64,000 nucleotides of DNA from Daphnia carinata (Eukaryota > Arthropoda > Branchiopoda > Diplostraca > Daphniidae): positions 6,544,501-6,608,500 of the forward strand of contig NC_081331.1 in NCBI RefSeq assembly GCF_022539665.2, in the 5' to 3' direction. Shown piece by piece: positions 1 through 14,383 of the stretch. The notes below the pieces were generated by a model. The model saw only the letters and a program-made list of their open reading frames with translations. It searched no databases and was not told where the DNA came from. The number at the start of each line of letters is the position of its first letter. Positions within the stretch are counted from its first letter, which is position 1. Both the position numbers and the translations under genes were made by a program.

Positions 1-3000
1 TGCCATTTTCAAGAATTCTGCCCAATGGCGTTCGGTAAAAGTTTCACCACGCGCCAGTTTCAGCGCCGGAATGAAAGCCTTCAAACATAAAGTGAATATT
101 AGAAAGATGAAATATAATTTAAACGAAAAAAAGAAAGAAAGCACCTTGTATTCTTCAATTTGATTCTTGAGCCAATCGATAACTGGATGTTGATCTTCGG
201 ACTCCATTAGTCTATTCATCCAGGTCTCCAGGAATTCATCCAGTTTTGCAATTTTGTTCCGCGACGTTGACCATTCTTCTCGGCTCATTTCACCCAACCC
301 TAATACGGATAAATATCAAATCAGGTTACTCTACAAAAGATGAATGTGACAGACAACCTTCGTTGAATGATTGGTAGAGATTCCAGATCTTTTCCTGTCG
401 TGTGACTTCAGCTTCAATATCAGTTATTACGGTCAATTCGACTGCTTTTTCTCCAACCTTCTCCAAATTGGCACTAATTTTCATTTTCAAAGGTTATAAA
501 TTACCATTACGTAGCACATGTTAGTGAAACGCCTACTTCAATCGCTTCTGATTCTGCATTAATGCGTCCCATTCACCACGACTCCTTTGCAGCAATTTCA
601 AATGATAATCCAAATTAGTAAAATCTATTTTGGTCGAGGCATGTTCTTGCTGCCATCGCTGTTGAAACTGGTCGATTTCAGAGGTAAACTGCATTATTTG
701 AGATTGGCTGTTGGATTTCAGACTGTCCATCTGTAAAAGCAAACACAAATGTTGTTACTGATGTGAGTAAATCTTCGACGAATGAGAACTTGCTGACATG
801 TTGGTTAATGTCTTGTTTATGACGAGAAAGCAGAGTGTTAAAGTGTTCCCATTTGGCGCAAACTTGGCTGAAAATTTCAACATTATCTTGCGTCCATCGT
901 GACAATATTTCAGTTTTAGTTTCAGCTTTTTTCATTAAGTGTTTCATCTGTATAAAGAAACTTTAAAACCACGTTCTTTGAAAGAAGTGTAACAGGGATG
1001 ATATCCCATCAAGTATACTTCTGGCGTCGTGCGGAGCAAACCGTTGAAATCGCTGCTGGCTTGAGTAACTTCTTCGAAATCATTTAACTGAACATTGAGC
1101 ACCAAGGTAGCGTTAGCTATAAAAGTGTCGATGGCTGTCGCGTCTCTATGAATGGACGTGTAAAGGGAAGAAGTTATGGCATCCCAGTAGCGGCGTTGGA
1201 CATATTCAATCTCCCGATGAAGTGGAGCAAGACTGATCACGAAGCATCCAACGCGTTCGTCATCACTGTAATTAGTAAACAACGATTTTTTAAAACAAGT
1301 AAAAGTACCCGATTTTAGAACCCATACCTGGATAAATTCGACATTTCTTCTTTCTTTTTTTTGGCTTCCTGGAATGTCAGATCCCAATCCTGCGGTTCGC
1401 TCAGTTCATGTTCTACCAGTGTGTCTAGGTCAACAAGCGCTGGTGCAATCCAAATCTTGAATTGTTCCTTAAACTGTTCCAATTCTTTAAATATTTTGCC
1501 CGATGCAGCGTACACCTGGCTAAATTGGCTAGAGTGGTTTTTGACAATTTTTGGAAATATATTGGGAGCCCCAGGCTGTTCCAGGAAACCTTTGAAATGG
1601 ATCGGAAGAGATAGAAATTTTCGTAATCTTGCATAATACTCCCTTCGTATGTCTTCGATGGCTGGCTTGAATTGCAAATTTTGTTTCCTACACGACAGAA
1701 CAATTTAAAGTCTATCAAAGCAATAACGAAGGTGACATGCGACTTACTTGAAATCAAGTTCGATGTGGATATCTGGCACGTTCAGATGTAATTCGTCCAA
1801 GTGTAACAAGTATTGGCATTCCACGGCTTTATAGAGCTGATAGTCCCAATACAAACGCCATGCGTACGAATTGTGAAAACCCTTAATAGATTACAAATCA
1901 GCAACCATCATTGGTTTGATATTTCTTATTAATAATAATCAATTAAACCCACTTGTGCTTCCACAGTTCCAAAAAGTAATCGGATTTCCCTCAAGATATC
2001 TTTCCATTGTTGTTGCTGTGTCATAAGATTGATGCCGAATAATGTCAAAACCTGTAAATATTACAAATCATAGCTTCATATATGGCTAGTATTTCGGAAA
2101 TCGATAGTTAAAGCGTTAAGATAGGATGCCTTTTCTTGGATTTTTTCGTGGCACATCGTTAATTGTTGGTTCAGGGCAGTTAACCTCTGTACAGCCTGCT
2201 GGAGTCGACGAATGTAGCTGTTGACATTATCTATTTGCGACCATGTGACCACATTTTGATCTTGAACCAAAGAAGATAGTCCGATGGCAGCTTCCAACAT
2301 CAGTGGTTTCAAGCAAGGCATCATGCTATCGCCAATATTGTTGTGGAAAGTAGCAATCTGTAAGGATGCGGAAGAGTGTAAGAAGAAATTGATGAATCTT
2401 CTTATCTATACGTATGCTATTACTTGTTCCAAATCCTTTGCCTGTTGCATGAAATCTTCTGCTAATTTTGCATTTCGTGTTATTTGTGGAGCCATTTTAA
2501 AACCCATGGATGTCAACAAGCGGACTTCTTCGATAAAATTTAGCAAACGTGGATCATAATTGATTATCATCAATTTTTTCTCATTGAATGACATGACGGG
2601 CGTGTCGCTTGAAAGGCTACACAATTTTGTGGCAAATGGAAAATTTCAACGCGTTTTAAACGATATTTCGTTTTACCTTAATGACTCGTCACGAATTCCT
2701 GCCAAAACGTTTCTACTCCAATCGTCAAAAATGTCGTTAGTTTGATCTTGTATTTCCGAAAGTAAATTGCGTGCTTCTTTGTCCAAATTGCTGGCTTCCT
2801 CCATATCATCGGAAAAAATCTGAACAGCTTTTTGTATGTTGCTTACCTTCAGACAATTGGCTTATATTATCTATTCTTCTATTTATTTAGAGAAGAATTC
2901 ATAATTTTTTTTAGACTAACCTGAATTTCCAGCTGACGAATGGATCTGATTTCTCCTAGCGTGTCTGACATTTGTGCTGATGAATTTGAATTGATTTTAG

Positions 3001-4756
3001 ACTTAGCTGATGCTAAGTCCAACCTTAATTTATGTAGCCAAGTTTTGGTATAGTTCATGAGCGCTTGTCCCTCTGATTCCAATTCACGCCGTATACGAGG
3101 CCGCTGAACCAATTCTTTAAACTCAAGAAGCGAATTCAGTAGCTGAAAATTTTCCATAAAATATGCTTACAACATTGAGTTCATTGTAAAATTGCGTAAA
3201 TGTTACCGTGGTTGGATCGCCACTGGATGATGAAAGGAGACGGTGTCGGAGGGCAAAACCCGCTTCTTTTTCGCCTTGGGCAAAATTATCGTTAAACTGA
3301 GTTATGGCAGCTTTCCATGCCGCGTTGTCCAGCATCGAATTTGGTGAAGGATTTCCATCTAATGCTGTAAATCAAAATTGCCATGAATATACGAGCTTCC
3401 GATAGATCTGAAGTGTACCGTAAAAACCCTCAAATAAAAATTTAGGGTCCAACAAATCCTGCTTGGATGGCGGTAGTAATTGTCCTGCAAGTCGAATGAC
3501 TTGGAGTATGGAAATGATCTATAGAAACCATACAATTTAAACTGTAAATTGGTGGTGTGCATATGATAATATTTAATGCCTGATTTAAGCGGTCTTGTAG
3601 TTTAACCACGGTCAGCGGCAGAAAAGCGTCTCCTTTCCAAGGATGGTATGTGTCATTTTTCCAGAAAAGTGAAGTCATTCGATGGCATTCGTTAATCCAC
3701 ACATTGCAAGGAGTCAATGCCTTTCGAAATGAATCACATTATTTGCCATTAACTAATTATAAATGAATGAACTAAGCAATTCAACCTACCAAGGATAAAT
3801 GCAAATGGGCTTCAGTAGAATTCTGCTTCCAAATCAAAGAGTTTTTAAGTTTTTTGGCAATTGCTTCTGTGAAGCACGAACCTATGTATAATAGGCATTT
3901 TTTAGGTCATGGCTGAAATAGTTTAATGGAATTAGCCATCAAATACTAGTTATGCCAAGGAGATGCTCCATTCGATCTTGCGGATATTTGTAGCCGTCGA
4001 GTTTCCAAAGGTCGTCTATACAACCTAGAATGCTATTTGCTGAATCTTCCATGTCTCTAAGTCGAAGAGTTTCCAACGCTCGTACTTCATGAACGACTGG
4101 ATCAATGGCGCGAATAAATGCATTGGATCGTCGCCGCTCTTCAACATCTTGACAGTTTTTGGAAATGTTTTTCCAATTTTGAAGTTCTGTCTCCATCTTA
4201 TCTGCAAAGTAAAGGCAAACCTGTCATCAAGGATTTATTTGGTGGCTACAGATTTACAGGAGCTGGCAACTAGCTTTGAAAACGCGTCAAGTTAGGTTCT
4301 TGTCTAACTCGGCTAATGTTATGGAAAAAAGGGAATAAATAGCAATTAATTTGGCTTTTACCCCACTAACCTGATTGAAACCTGCCCTATGAAGTAACGA
4401 GCAACGCCAAGGTACCTTATACCACGCCGTTTAAGCTTTAGGCTTACCGATCTGACAGTTTAGTAACAATTAAGTTACGTGCGAAGATCTGAAATACCAT
4501 TAATAGCATTTAATATTTTGAGATTGATTTAACAGGCTACATTTTTGAACTATGAACCTAAGGAAGAATAAAATTTTTGGCGCAACTCGTAACCCCATAT
4601 AGTAATCAGTGAAACGAAAGGGACAATAACTCAACCGTTAATGCAGAAATGAATTGCATGAAACAGGGGAAATATTTACAATTAATGTAACTTACCAATT
4701 TGAGGGGGTACTGGATAACGATCGTAACTGATATCACTATTCCTTGCTACATCCAT
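1..4756 (-). CDS. DYNC2H1: Cytoplasmic dynein 2 heavy chain, N-terminal half (partial)
   Basis: This is the motor heavy chain of retrograde intraflagellar transport in cilia. Only the tail and linker region lies in the window; the AAA ring would continue off the left edge. Many minus-strand exons separated by roughly 55-100 nt introns translate to segments that align in order with human DYNC2H1. Examples are HPWKGDAFLPLTVVKLQDRL (about 3640-3580), FKELVQRPRIRRELE (about 3110-3060), FIEEVRLLTSMGFKMAPQI (about 2530), VDLDTLVEHELSEPQDWDL (about 1430-1370), and IPALKLARGETFTERHW at the left edge. The best-defined exons are 4696-4756, 3947-4201 and 3790-3881. The start at 4756 opens a 61-nt exon that joins in phase (G|AT) to the exon at 4201. 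That model lacks about the first 150 residues of the human protein. An axonemal dynein is less likely, because these matches are specific to the dynein-2 tail. Confidence 0.85.
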
Positions 4757-6273
4757 TCTCGACTTGGACGTTGTCACGTTTGATCAGCCGGCTTTTGTAT
4801 CAAACATTGTGTTCTAATCGTTGTCAAGGGTAACAAGACAAAACTTTTACGCGCCCTGATTCGGCAATTTTAACATTATAAGAGCTCAAACTTGGCTTCT
4901 TTTGCCATTAACATCTGATTGATTTTTGCTTTACTTTCGAATTAACTGTCAGAAAAATTGCTTTACGCAGTTTTTCGGATAAAAGTACAAAAGTTTCCAC
5001 GTACAATACGAGTGAAATGTCGAGCACATTGGGCATATTTTGTAAAATTCAGAGAGGTATTACGCAGGCGTGATAATACCTGTTAGTTTTTACAATCTGA
5101 CTGTTTTTACTCATCATGCTGTTTGCTATATGCAATCCTTAATCGACTTAATTTAGATTAAAATAGCTATCGTTAAGACGGGTATAAATGAAAGCATGTG
5201 AAGCAAAATTAAGCATGATGAAGCAAAAAATTTGTGACAACGCCATCTTATGATGGTCTCGGGAACTTTAGTAATGAAAAAATTTATCGACAAAAAAACT
5301 AAAAAGCTAAAAAACATAACCAGGAAACTTTTAATCAAAATTAACACTAATATCTTAAGCAACTAAACGACAAATAAAACAGTTTTTACGTATGGTAGGT
5401 AAAAAGAAATTACTGCATTTTTTCTCAGATTATTAGTCCGAACTTATTTATTCCGCGAATCTAGTAATGATTTTTGAGTTTCCTCCCTTCAGCGCCAAAC
5501 TATTATTGAGAATAAAGTTATATCTGGTAGAATTTTTAGTTTAAGTAATCTGACAAAACTATTGGCTTTTATGTTATTGAATTTGTGTTTATTATCATTT
5601 ATATGACTGCAACTGCAACACTGTAAGGCATTCGTAGATCCCAATGTCCGACAACTAGTTTTACGTTGTGTGGACTGTGGAGGCAGTCGACCTCTCGAAG
5701 GCTAGTGAAGACCAAAGACAAAAGAAAAGTTTGCTGTAAACTTGAGACCCGGAATAGCCAAAGACGAAGAGTGAGAGACGTCCTTGGCCATTCGTGTTTG
5801 ACGGCCAACCCCTTTTTTGTTGCAATTGGAGCTTTCAGGGATTTCACTTCGCAGACTAGAGATCGTTCTCCAGTTCTACGGTCGCTTTCCATTTTCCTAA
5901 CAAAAATTGATAATCATTCAGCTGAAGAGATTTAGTGTCCTAGTGGAACCGATTTGCCAGTGTACGAGTATACACCAAGTGCTTATCAACGTCCATTGTC
6001 TCAAAATACCAGGTTTGTGCACCTGATCTGTTGTAGCATAAACGTCGGAGAAATGTAACAGATTATTGTCGTTTCAAGGGAGTGTCGAATCGCACCTAAC
6101 TTCATATTGTTTAAATGCCCTTTATTGATTATGATGTTATCCCAGTCAACTTTGTGTTTAAACTTCATATAGAAAAAAGACAAATATGAAATTATTTTAT
6201 TGAATATTCTTGGAGGCCAGCAGTTAGTGGAAGGTTAAGTAATATTTTCCCTTTTGTTTTTCTTAGGTGTGTA
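4757..6273. promoter_or_regulatory. Divergent intergenic region with 5' UTR of ariadne-1
   Basis: This 1.5-kb spacer separates two head-to-head genes (dynein-2 on minus, ariadne-1 on plus) and probably carries both promoters. Most of it is AT-rich. A less AT-rich block at about 5640-5900 has short open frames on both strands, but none has recognisable content. A pyrimidine tract ending in TTAG just before 6267 looks like a splice acceptor, so the ariadne transcript probably has an upstream non-coding exon in this block. No TATA box or other specific element is claimed. Confidence 0.4.
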
Positions 6274-8265
6274 ATGGATTCTGACGAGGAAATCATGTAT
6301 GATGATTATGACTCTGGAAATGAGTCCAGTGGGGATGATGATGTTGAGTTTGCAATGGTGGAAGAACCAAACAATCCCAAAGAAAGGCAAGAACTTGATG
6401 AATATCCATATGAGGTACTCACCACAGAGCAGATTCTTCAGCACATGAATGAATGTATGAAAGAGGTTAACATAGTTGTAGAGGTATAACACACAATCTT
6501 CTCAAGATTATGGGAGAGTATTAATTAAAATCACACATCTCTATACTTCAGATGCCCTCAACTGTGATCAGAATGCTGTTGAATCATTTTCGTTGGGATA
6601 AAGAGAAACTAATGGAACGATACTATGATGGAGATCCAGAAAAACTCTTTACAGAGGCACATGTTGCGAGTCCATTTGCCAAAGCTGCGGTTCCAGCCAA
6701 AGTTGCCAAGAAGGACCAGCGCAGAGCAGGTCCAAGTGTTGAAGAGTGTGAGGTGTGTTAATTTTATTGATTTCATTTATTTATTTTGTTAAATTAGCAG
6801 CTCAATTTGTTAAATTTATTTTTAGATTTGTTTATCTACCTTACCTTCGTCTGTGATGTCTGGGTTGGAGTGTGGACACCGTTTTTGTGTCTCTTGCTGG
6901 GCCGAATATCTAACGACGAAAATCATGTCAGAAGGCATTGGCCAGACTATATCATGTGCTGCTCACAACTGCGAAATTCTAATTGACGATGCAACAGTCA
7001 TGAAACTCGTACCTGACGCCAGAGTACGACTTAAATACCAGCACTTGATTACCAATAGTTTTGTGGAGGTAAATGATTTTGTATGTAATAAAAATAAAAA
7101 TAATAATATTAATTGTTATTTCTATGTTTAATCGTTGCAGTGCAATAGGTTATTAAGATGGTGCCCAAGTCCGGATTGCAGCAGTGTTATCAGAGTCCAG
7201 CATGTTGAATCGCGTCCAGTGACGTGTCGTTGCGGGCATACGTTCTGCTTTGCTTGTGGTAATAACTGGCACGAGCCCGTTCGCTGCACTCTACTCCGCA
7301 AATGGATCAAAAAGTGTGACGACGATTCCGAAACTTCCAATTGGATTGCAGCCAACACCAAGGTAGCCCAATTTATAGATCCCAGAGACCGGAATAATCC
7401 ATCTTTCTGGCTTTCTCGTTTATAGGAATGCCCTAAGTGTAAGGCAACTATTGAAAAAGACGGAGGATGCAATCATATGGTTTGCAAGAACTCTCATTGT
7501 AAAACCGAGTTTTGTTGGGTATGTCTGGGACCATGGGAGCCGCATGGAACGTCATGGTAAGTGGTTTCCAATCTCATTGACGCCTAGTGTAGAAGTGAAT
7601 TTGCTTTAACCGATTATCAGGTACAATTGTAATCGTTACGACGAAGATGAGGCTCGTGCAGCTCGCGATGCTCAGGAACGTTCGAGAGCGGCACTACAAC
7701 GTTACCTTTTCTACTGTAACCGCTACATGAATCACATGCAGTCTCTACGTCTCGAGCACAAACATTACGCCACCGTGAAAGAGAAAATGGAAGAAATGCA
7801 ACAGCACAACATGTCTTGGATTGAAGTGAGAAGAACGTCTGCAGCTACAATAAATAAATACATCAATAAGGTAAAATTAAATATTTTTTTTTCAAGGTCC
7901 AATTCTTGAAAAAGGCTGTGGATATTCTCTGTCAATGTCGACAAACGTTGATGTACACTTATGTCTTCGCTTATTATCTAAAAAAGAATAATCAGTCGGT
8001 TATTTTTGAGGTAAGTTTGTTGTTAATAGTCCTGCCATTTTGATATTGGCCTATGTTTAACTTCACATAGGACAATCAAAGGGATTTGGAGACAGCAACA
8101 GAAAAACTTTCTGAATATCTCGAGCGCGACATTACCCAAGAGAACCTCGTCGACATCAAACAGAAAGTCCAGGACAAGTACCGGTATTGCGACAGCCGAA
8201 GGAGAGTATTGGCCGAGCATGTTTACGAAGGGTACGACAAGGAGTGGTGGGAGTATAATGACTAG
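6274..8265 (+). CDS. ari-1: E3 ubiquitin-protein ligase ariadne-1 (RBR family)
   Basis: RING-between-RING ligase that takes ubiquitin from UbcH7-type E2s onto its own cysteine; ARIH1 orthologs act with neddylated cullins. Eight exons are visible: 6274-6483, 6552-6752, 6826-7068, 7141-7362, 7426-7556, 7621-7825, 7897-8010 and 8071-8265. The order is an acidic N-terminus (DSDEE, SGDDD), a UBA-like segment ([20 protein letters not shown]), RING1 ([22 protein letters not shown]), the IBR ([24 protein letters not shown]), then RING2. RING2 reads [19 protein letters not shown], and the cysteine in GGCNHM is the expected catalytic residue. A helical Ariadne domain ([18 protein letters not shown] through [20 protein letters not shown]) ends in EWWEYND. 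All zinc ligands I checked are present and the length (about 510 residues) is typical. The start at 6274 lies 7 nt after an apparent 5' UTR splice acceptor. Confidence 0.95.
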
Positions 8266-9930
8266 TCCAAAAAGTAACGAAACAAATTTGCGCTAATCCT
8301 TGTTGTGCCAAGTTTCGGAACACAACAAAAGTCGGAAGAGACGAGAGCACTTTCATTTAGTCTCCCCTAGAAAAATGAAAAGAATCAAGATTTAAAGGGC
8401 AAACGTTTCAGTTCGTGTCTGCCTAGTTCGAAAACTTGGTTCTAACGCTCCTGTCTCGAAAATTTAAGGTCTTTTCTTCTATGTATGTGTGGAATGCTCG
8501 CTGTGCGCTCTGCTATACATTAAACAATCGTTTATCCCTCCCATATTTTTTCGCCCCTTTTTTTCTTTGTTGTATCGCTTTAAAACCATCTTTGTACATG
8601 TACCCTTTTGCGGCGAAATGGATACATACCGCGTGTCTTGCGGAACGATATTTTGTCGGATATCGATTATTATTGATAAAGAACGTTTGGACAGCTTGGA
8701 GCGTTGAAACGTTTTTTGTAGGCCTTCTTCGTTTTTTTGTTTTGTTTGCAGTATTTTACAATGGCAGCACCTCTCCTTCATGTCTTTCTCTAAAACAATG
8801 GAAATGGCGAACCGTCAGTTTGTTGGAATGTGCTGAAGGAGGCTGTTTCGGCGTTGGCTGACGTCTCCTGCTGTAACAACTTACACCTTCATCATATACG
8901 GTACCTATCTGCCTCTTCAGTTCATATGTTTGTGTGAATGTTATACGAAGTATACGAAAAACAGCAGGTGTGATTTGTTTGTTTAAATCTTTCCTTTTGT
9001 CACTCAAATCATTTATATATGATACCTTTAATATCTTTATTAAAAAAGTTGAAGAACAATATAATTTATCCTTATCGAACTTTGCTGAAATGATTTTTGC
9101 TCAAAACATAGCAGACTGACAAAATATTTTATTCTTTATACTACTTGAGTAAAGATTTCGCATGTAGGTAATGTGTTCGATCTTTTTTATTGCGCTAGTC
9201 TTCCTCTAGTAATTACGGCTTTAAATGTGATCCGCGCAACATGAATTTGGTAGCCGAGATCGTGAGATACCTATAAAACACTCTCGTATCCCCTTTTTCT
9301 GATGTTTTTAAAAGCGCAACCCCTAGCTACCGGAGAACGAAGAACTAGGCCGTAGGCCCTAGAGGAAACAAAAATTTAGGTTTTGGTCTTGAGAGTTTGC
9401 AGACTCTCAGTTCACATTCAAAGATCAGAAAACAAAAAGTGAGAGCAGATCAAGAGCCCAGATTAGACATGATCATGATGCAGTTAGTATTGGTTTCCCG
9501 GTTGTTTTTAATTTTGGCCATACTGCCCGTAGTCATTTTTGTGAAGTTGTGGATCTTGTGGTGTTGGAGGTGTACACACAACAACAAAGCCCTATTCAAG
9601 AACATTGGGAAAAATAGCTTTTCAATATTGGGGTTGCATTAGTCTGTGATCCCCATTCAATTCATTTGTATGTAGGGAATATTATTTCCGTGAGTACGTT
9701 TTGTAATTTTGACGTTTTAACGTTTTTCATTTTGTAATCGGAACTTGGATGATTTATAGTTTCATTATTTTTCATTATTGATTTGTTTGTTGCATCAGCC
9801 TTGGGAGAGGGGACATGTATGTTTGTTTGTTTTTCTGACAAAGATACTGCTGTTCCAATATCTGATCTATGCCTGTTAATCATAAGCTGTTTTTATCAAA
9901 TTTGTGTCTAGGCTACACTTAATCCCAATC
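8266..9930. other. ariadne-1 3' UTR and upstream region of GTPBP1
   Basis: No supportable coding gene. The first part (to about 9100) is pyrimidine-rich, as expected for a 3' UTR. A plus-strand open frame at 8436-8861 and the others here have no family content. Around 9340-9660 there is another short open frame (9397-9642) with a hydrophobic stretch, which I cannot identify. TTTGTGTCTAG just before 9912 looks like a splice acceptor for a GTPBP1 5' UTR exon. Confidence 0.4.
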
Positions 9931-12579
<2,649 letters not shown>

Positions 12580-12689
12580 CCTTTTTTTGTCGTTATTGCT
12601 GTCACATCAAGGGTTGGGTTTTTGATCGCCACTTGGATCTCTAAATTTTCAAATGTTTTAATCAAGCAAATTTGGTTTAGCAGCACTAC

Positions 12690-12695
12690 TTTATT
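12690..12695 (-). terminator. Polyadenylation signal AATAAA for the MED9/NCBP2AS2 transcript
   Basis: Read on the minus strand, AATAAA lies 40 nt downstream of the NCBP2AS2 stop codon. It sits inside the 155-nt spacer between this unit and the convergent GTPBP1 stop, so the two 3' ends are packed closely. No comparable signal lies between MED9 and NCBP2AS2. Confidence 0.6.
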
Positions 12696-12734
12696 GACAC
12701 ACTATGAGAAATACAACATTCTTGGAAGATACTG

Positions 12735-12989
12735 TCACTGTTTTTTTGCATTTTTGTTAATTTCGTTCATTCCCTTTGCCAGTTCCTCCTTGAATTTCCC
12801 AGTGAATGAATCTAGCCTCTGTGCCCCTTGTTTTAACCCATCCTGAATAGCTCCTTCACCTAAAGCCTTACTTTTGTGGTAGGCATAAACTGTGAGCTGA
12901 GCTGCACGTCGTACAGGGTATGAGTCAGAGAGTTTCTCAATGAGTTGTGGGTTGTTTGCAAGGTAATTGAATAAGTGACGAAAAACCAT
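12735..12989 (-). CDS. NCBP2AS2: NCBP2AS2-like small protein, second cistron of the MED9 transcript
   Basis: This 84-residue single-exon ORF begins MVFRHLFNYLANNPQLIEKL and continues SYPVRRAAQLTVYAY. That aligns with the human NCBP2AS2 N-terminus (a PQL.E.LSES.P.RRAAQLT pattern). The C-terminus is a basic helix with a KFKEELAKGMNEI block, matching the family's F..EL..G pattern. Human NCBP2AS2 is a small mitochondrial protein of poorly defined function. There is no separate promoter space: the ATG starts 2 nt after the MED9 stop codon on the same strand, and the shared AATAAA is downstream. This implies translation from a dicistronic mRNA. Family assignment rests on the N-terminal 35 residues. 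Confidence 0.8.
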   Translation of the reverse strand: MVFRHLFNYLANNPQLIEKLSDSYPVRRAAQLTVYAYHKSKALGEGAIQDGLKQGAQRLDSFTGKFKEELAKGMNEINKNAKKQ

Positions 12990-12991
12990 AA

Positions 12992-13588
12992 TTAATGCTG
13001 ATGAATCTGAAACTCTGTTTGAGCTTCACGGTCAAATGACGTAATTGATCTATATTTGTTGAGAAGATCTCTTTTCAATGTAAGTTGTTGTCTTAGCAAA
13101 TCAATTTGCTGCAACTGTTCTTCTTTACTGAGCTCAATGCCCGGAAGCTTCCTAACCTGAAAAAAAATGACATCTTTGACTGTTGTTTCATGTTGTAAAA
13201 TATACTTGTTAGCCAATGTTTTTAGAATAGAAACAACAGACAGAACTGGCATGGAAGGGATGTAGTAGTATGAATATCTTTAATGTTTAATAAAGCAAGA
13301 ATTAACATTAGGATTATTGGAAGAAATTTTGGAGCACTTACCACTTCTCTTGCGTGATCGAGTTTTCGTTGTAATTCTAATACTTTTTGACCAGCTTCTT
13401 GAGAATCCTTTAGTTTCTGGGCGTTATCCTGCTGTTCTTTCTCGACACTACATAATCGGCGTGGTTGCAAACCTTATTAAATTTTTTTCTTGTCTTCTAC
13501 ATTTTAAGCTATTGTACCTTTTAATGATATCATAAATTGTAGAGAGCAAATCAAAATCTCCCTCGTCGGCTAACTGTGTTGTCGCCAT
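12992..13588 (-). CDS. MED9: Mediator complex subunit 9
   Basis: Small middle-module subunit of Mediator, in the nucleus. Three exons: 13518-13588, 13342-13447 and 12992-13156, giving 113 residues in a continuous frame. The N-terminus is acidic (DEGDFDLLSTIYDIIK). A coiled coil follows (EKEQQDNAQKLKDSQEAGQK). The C-terminal signature KLPGIELSKEEQLQQIDLLR, then RDLLNKYRS, matches human MED9 ([27 protein letters not shown]). Length is normal for the family. The stop codon is separated by two bases from the start of the next ORF on the same strand. Confidence 0.9.
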
Positions 13589-13939
13589 TTGGAAAGAAAA
13601 AATTCAGAAAAACACGAGAATTAACAACCCTGCCACTCTTTCTCGGCAATGTGCATACTCTGCTCAGCGCCCCACTAACTAAATTGTGGAATATGTGAAG
13701 TTGAATGAATATATATAAGTTAACATGTCTCAAATTGTTAAAATGGCTTGTGTGTTAAAAAGAATTTGTGCAGAATCCCTTTCGCTTTAAAAATATACGG
13801 CTCAATTTTCACTAAATTAAATGAGTCAATGATGTCAAACAGGGATGAGTTAGGGACTTTTATTCCATTAAGGGCACGAATGCAATTCATCTTTGGCACA
13901 GCCAAGTTTTAGCAAAGACAAGTTGTATGTCGCAATAAC

Positions 13940-14191
13940 ATGGCTTTTTGGCGTAATGTGGGTCAATTTTGCAAGAAATTTACTGTTAGGCTCAAAGATG
14001 ACTGTCAGCACACACATCAACTCAGAATCTTAATGTTGGAAAAGAACAATTTAGCCGAGTATTCTGATTATATTAAAATAGCAAGGGAATCTTTATGTAA
14101 AAATTGTATGTCTCCTGATGGTGCAACGCGATCGATTACCAACGTATTTATAATCAGTGGTTGCATTTTTTTCCTCAGGTGTTTGATTTGA
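13940..14191 (+). CDS. Hypothetical small ORF, doubtful
   Basis: An 83-codon open frame beginning MAFWRNVGQFCKKFTVRLKD and ending in a hydrophobic stretch (NVFIISGCIFFLRCLI). I do not recognise it. A good GTATGT donor at 14106 and a TTTTTTTCCTCAG acceptor ending near 14178 would make a 73-nt intron of typical local size. Splicing there would cut the product to about 57 residues. It lies upstream of the H3.3 promoter and downstream of the divergent MED9 start. It could be a real short gene, a transcript exon or chance. Confidence 0.25.
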   Translation: MAFWRNVGQFCKKFTVRLKDDCQHTHQLRILMLEKNNLAEYSDYIKIARESLCKNCMSPDGATRSITNVFIISGCIFFLRCLI

Positions 14192-14251
14192 GTCGTCAGG
14201 AGTTTGCAGCTTTCTTTTCGTTGTATTGTTTGCAATGCGCCTGCGCTAAAG

Positions 14252-14280
14252 AAAAAAAAAAAAAAAAAAGGGGGGGGGGG
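14252..14280 (+). repeat. Homopolymer junction A18-G11
   Basis: Eighteen A followed directly by eleven G, about 50-100 nt upstream of the probable H3.3 first exon. It is simple low-complexity sequence and a likely place for assembly error. Confidence 0.9.
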
Positions 14281-14319
14281 TAGAGCGGGATACCCCTAGG
14301 CGTCGTCCTGGCCTCCAAA

Positions 14320-14383
14320 AACGAAAACCGTCGCCATTGTTTGTAAGGTGTTCAGCGAGTGCAGACCCTAACTTCTACTTGTG
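14320..14383 (+). other. H3.3: Probable 5' UTR exon of histone H3.3
   Basis: A GC-richer block (CGAAAACCGTCGCCATTGTT) ends in the strong donor GTG|GTAAGT at 14383/14384. The matching acceptor is TTTTTTTTTCCCTATAG at 14984, 15 nt upstream of the H3.3 ATG, giving a 601-nt leader intron. The 5' end of the exon is not visible; 14320 is a guess. Confidence 0.5.

Noticed and set aside
5599-5935. Open frames on both strands upstream of ariadne-1
   Set aside because: Neither resembles a known protein; the block is more likely a 5' UTR exon or promoter.
8436-8861. 141-codon ORF downstream of ariadne-1
   Set aside because: It lies in the likely 3' UTR and has no conserved motif.
9240-9370. rRNA-like look of a GC-richer stretch
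   Set aside because: No match to conserved rRNA segments I know; too short and isolated.
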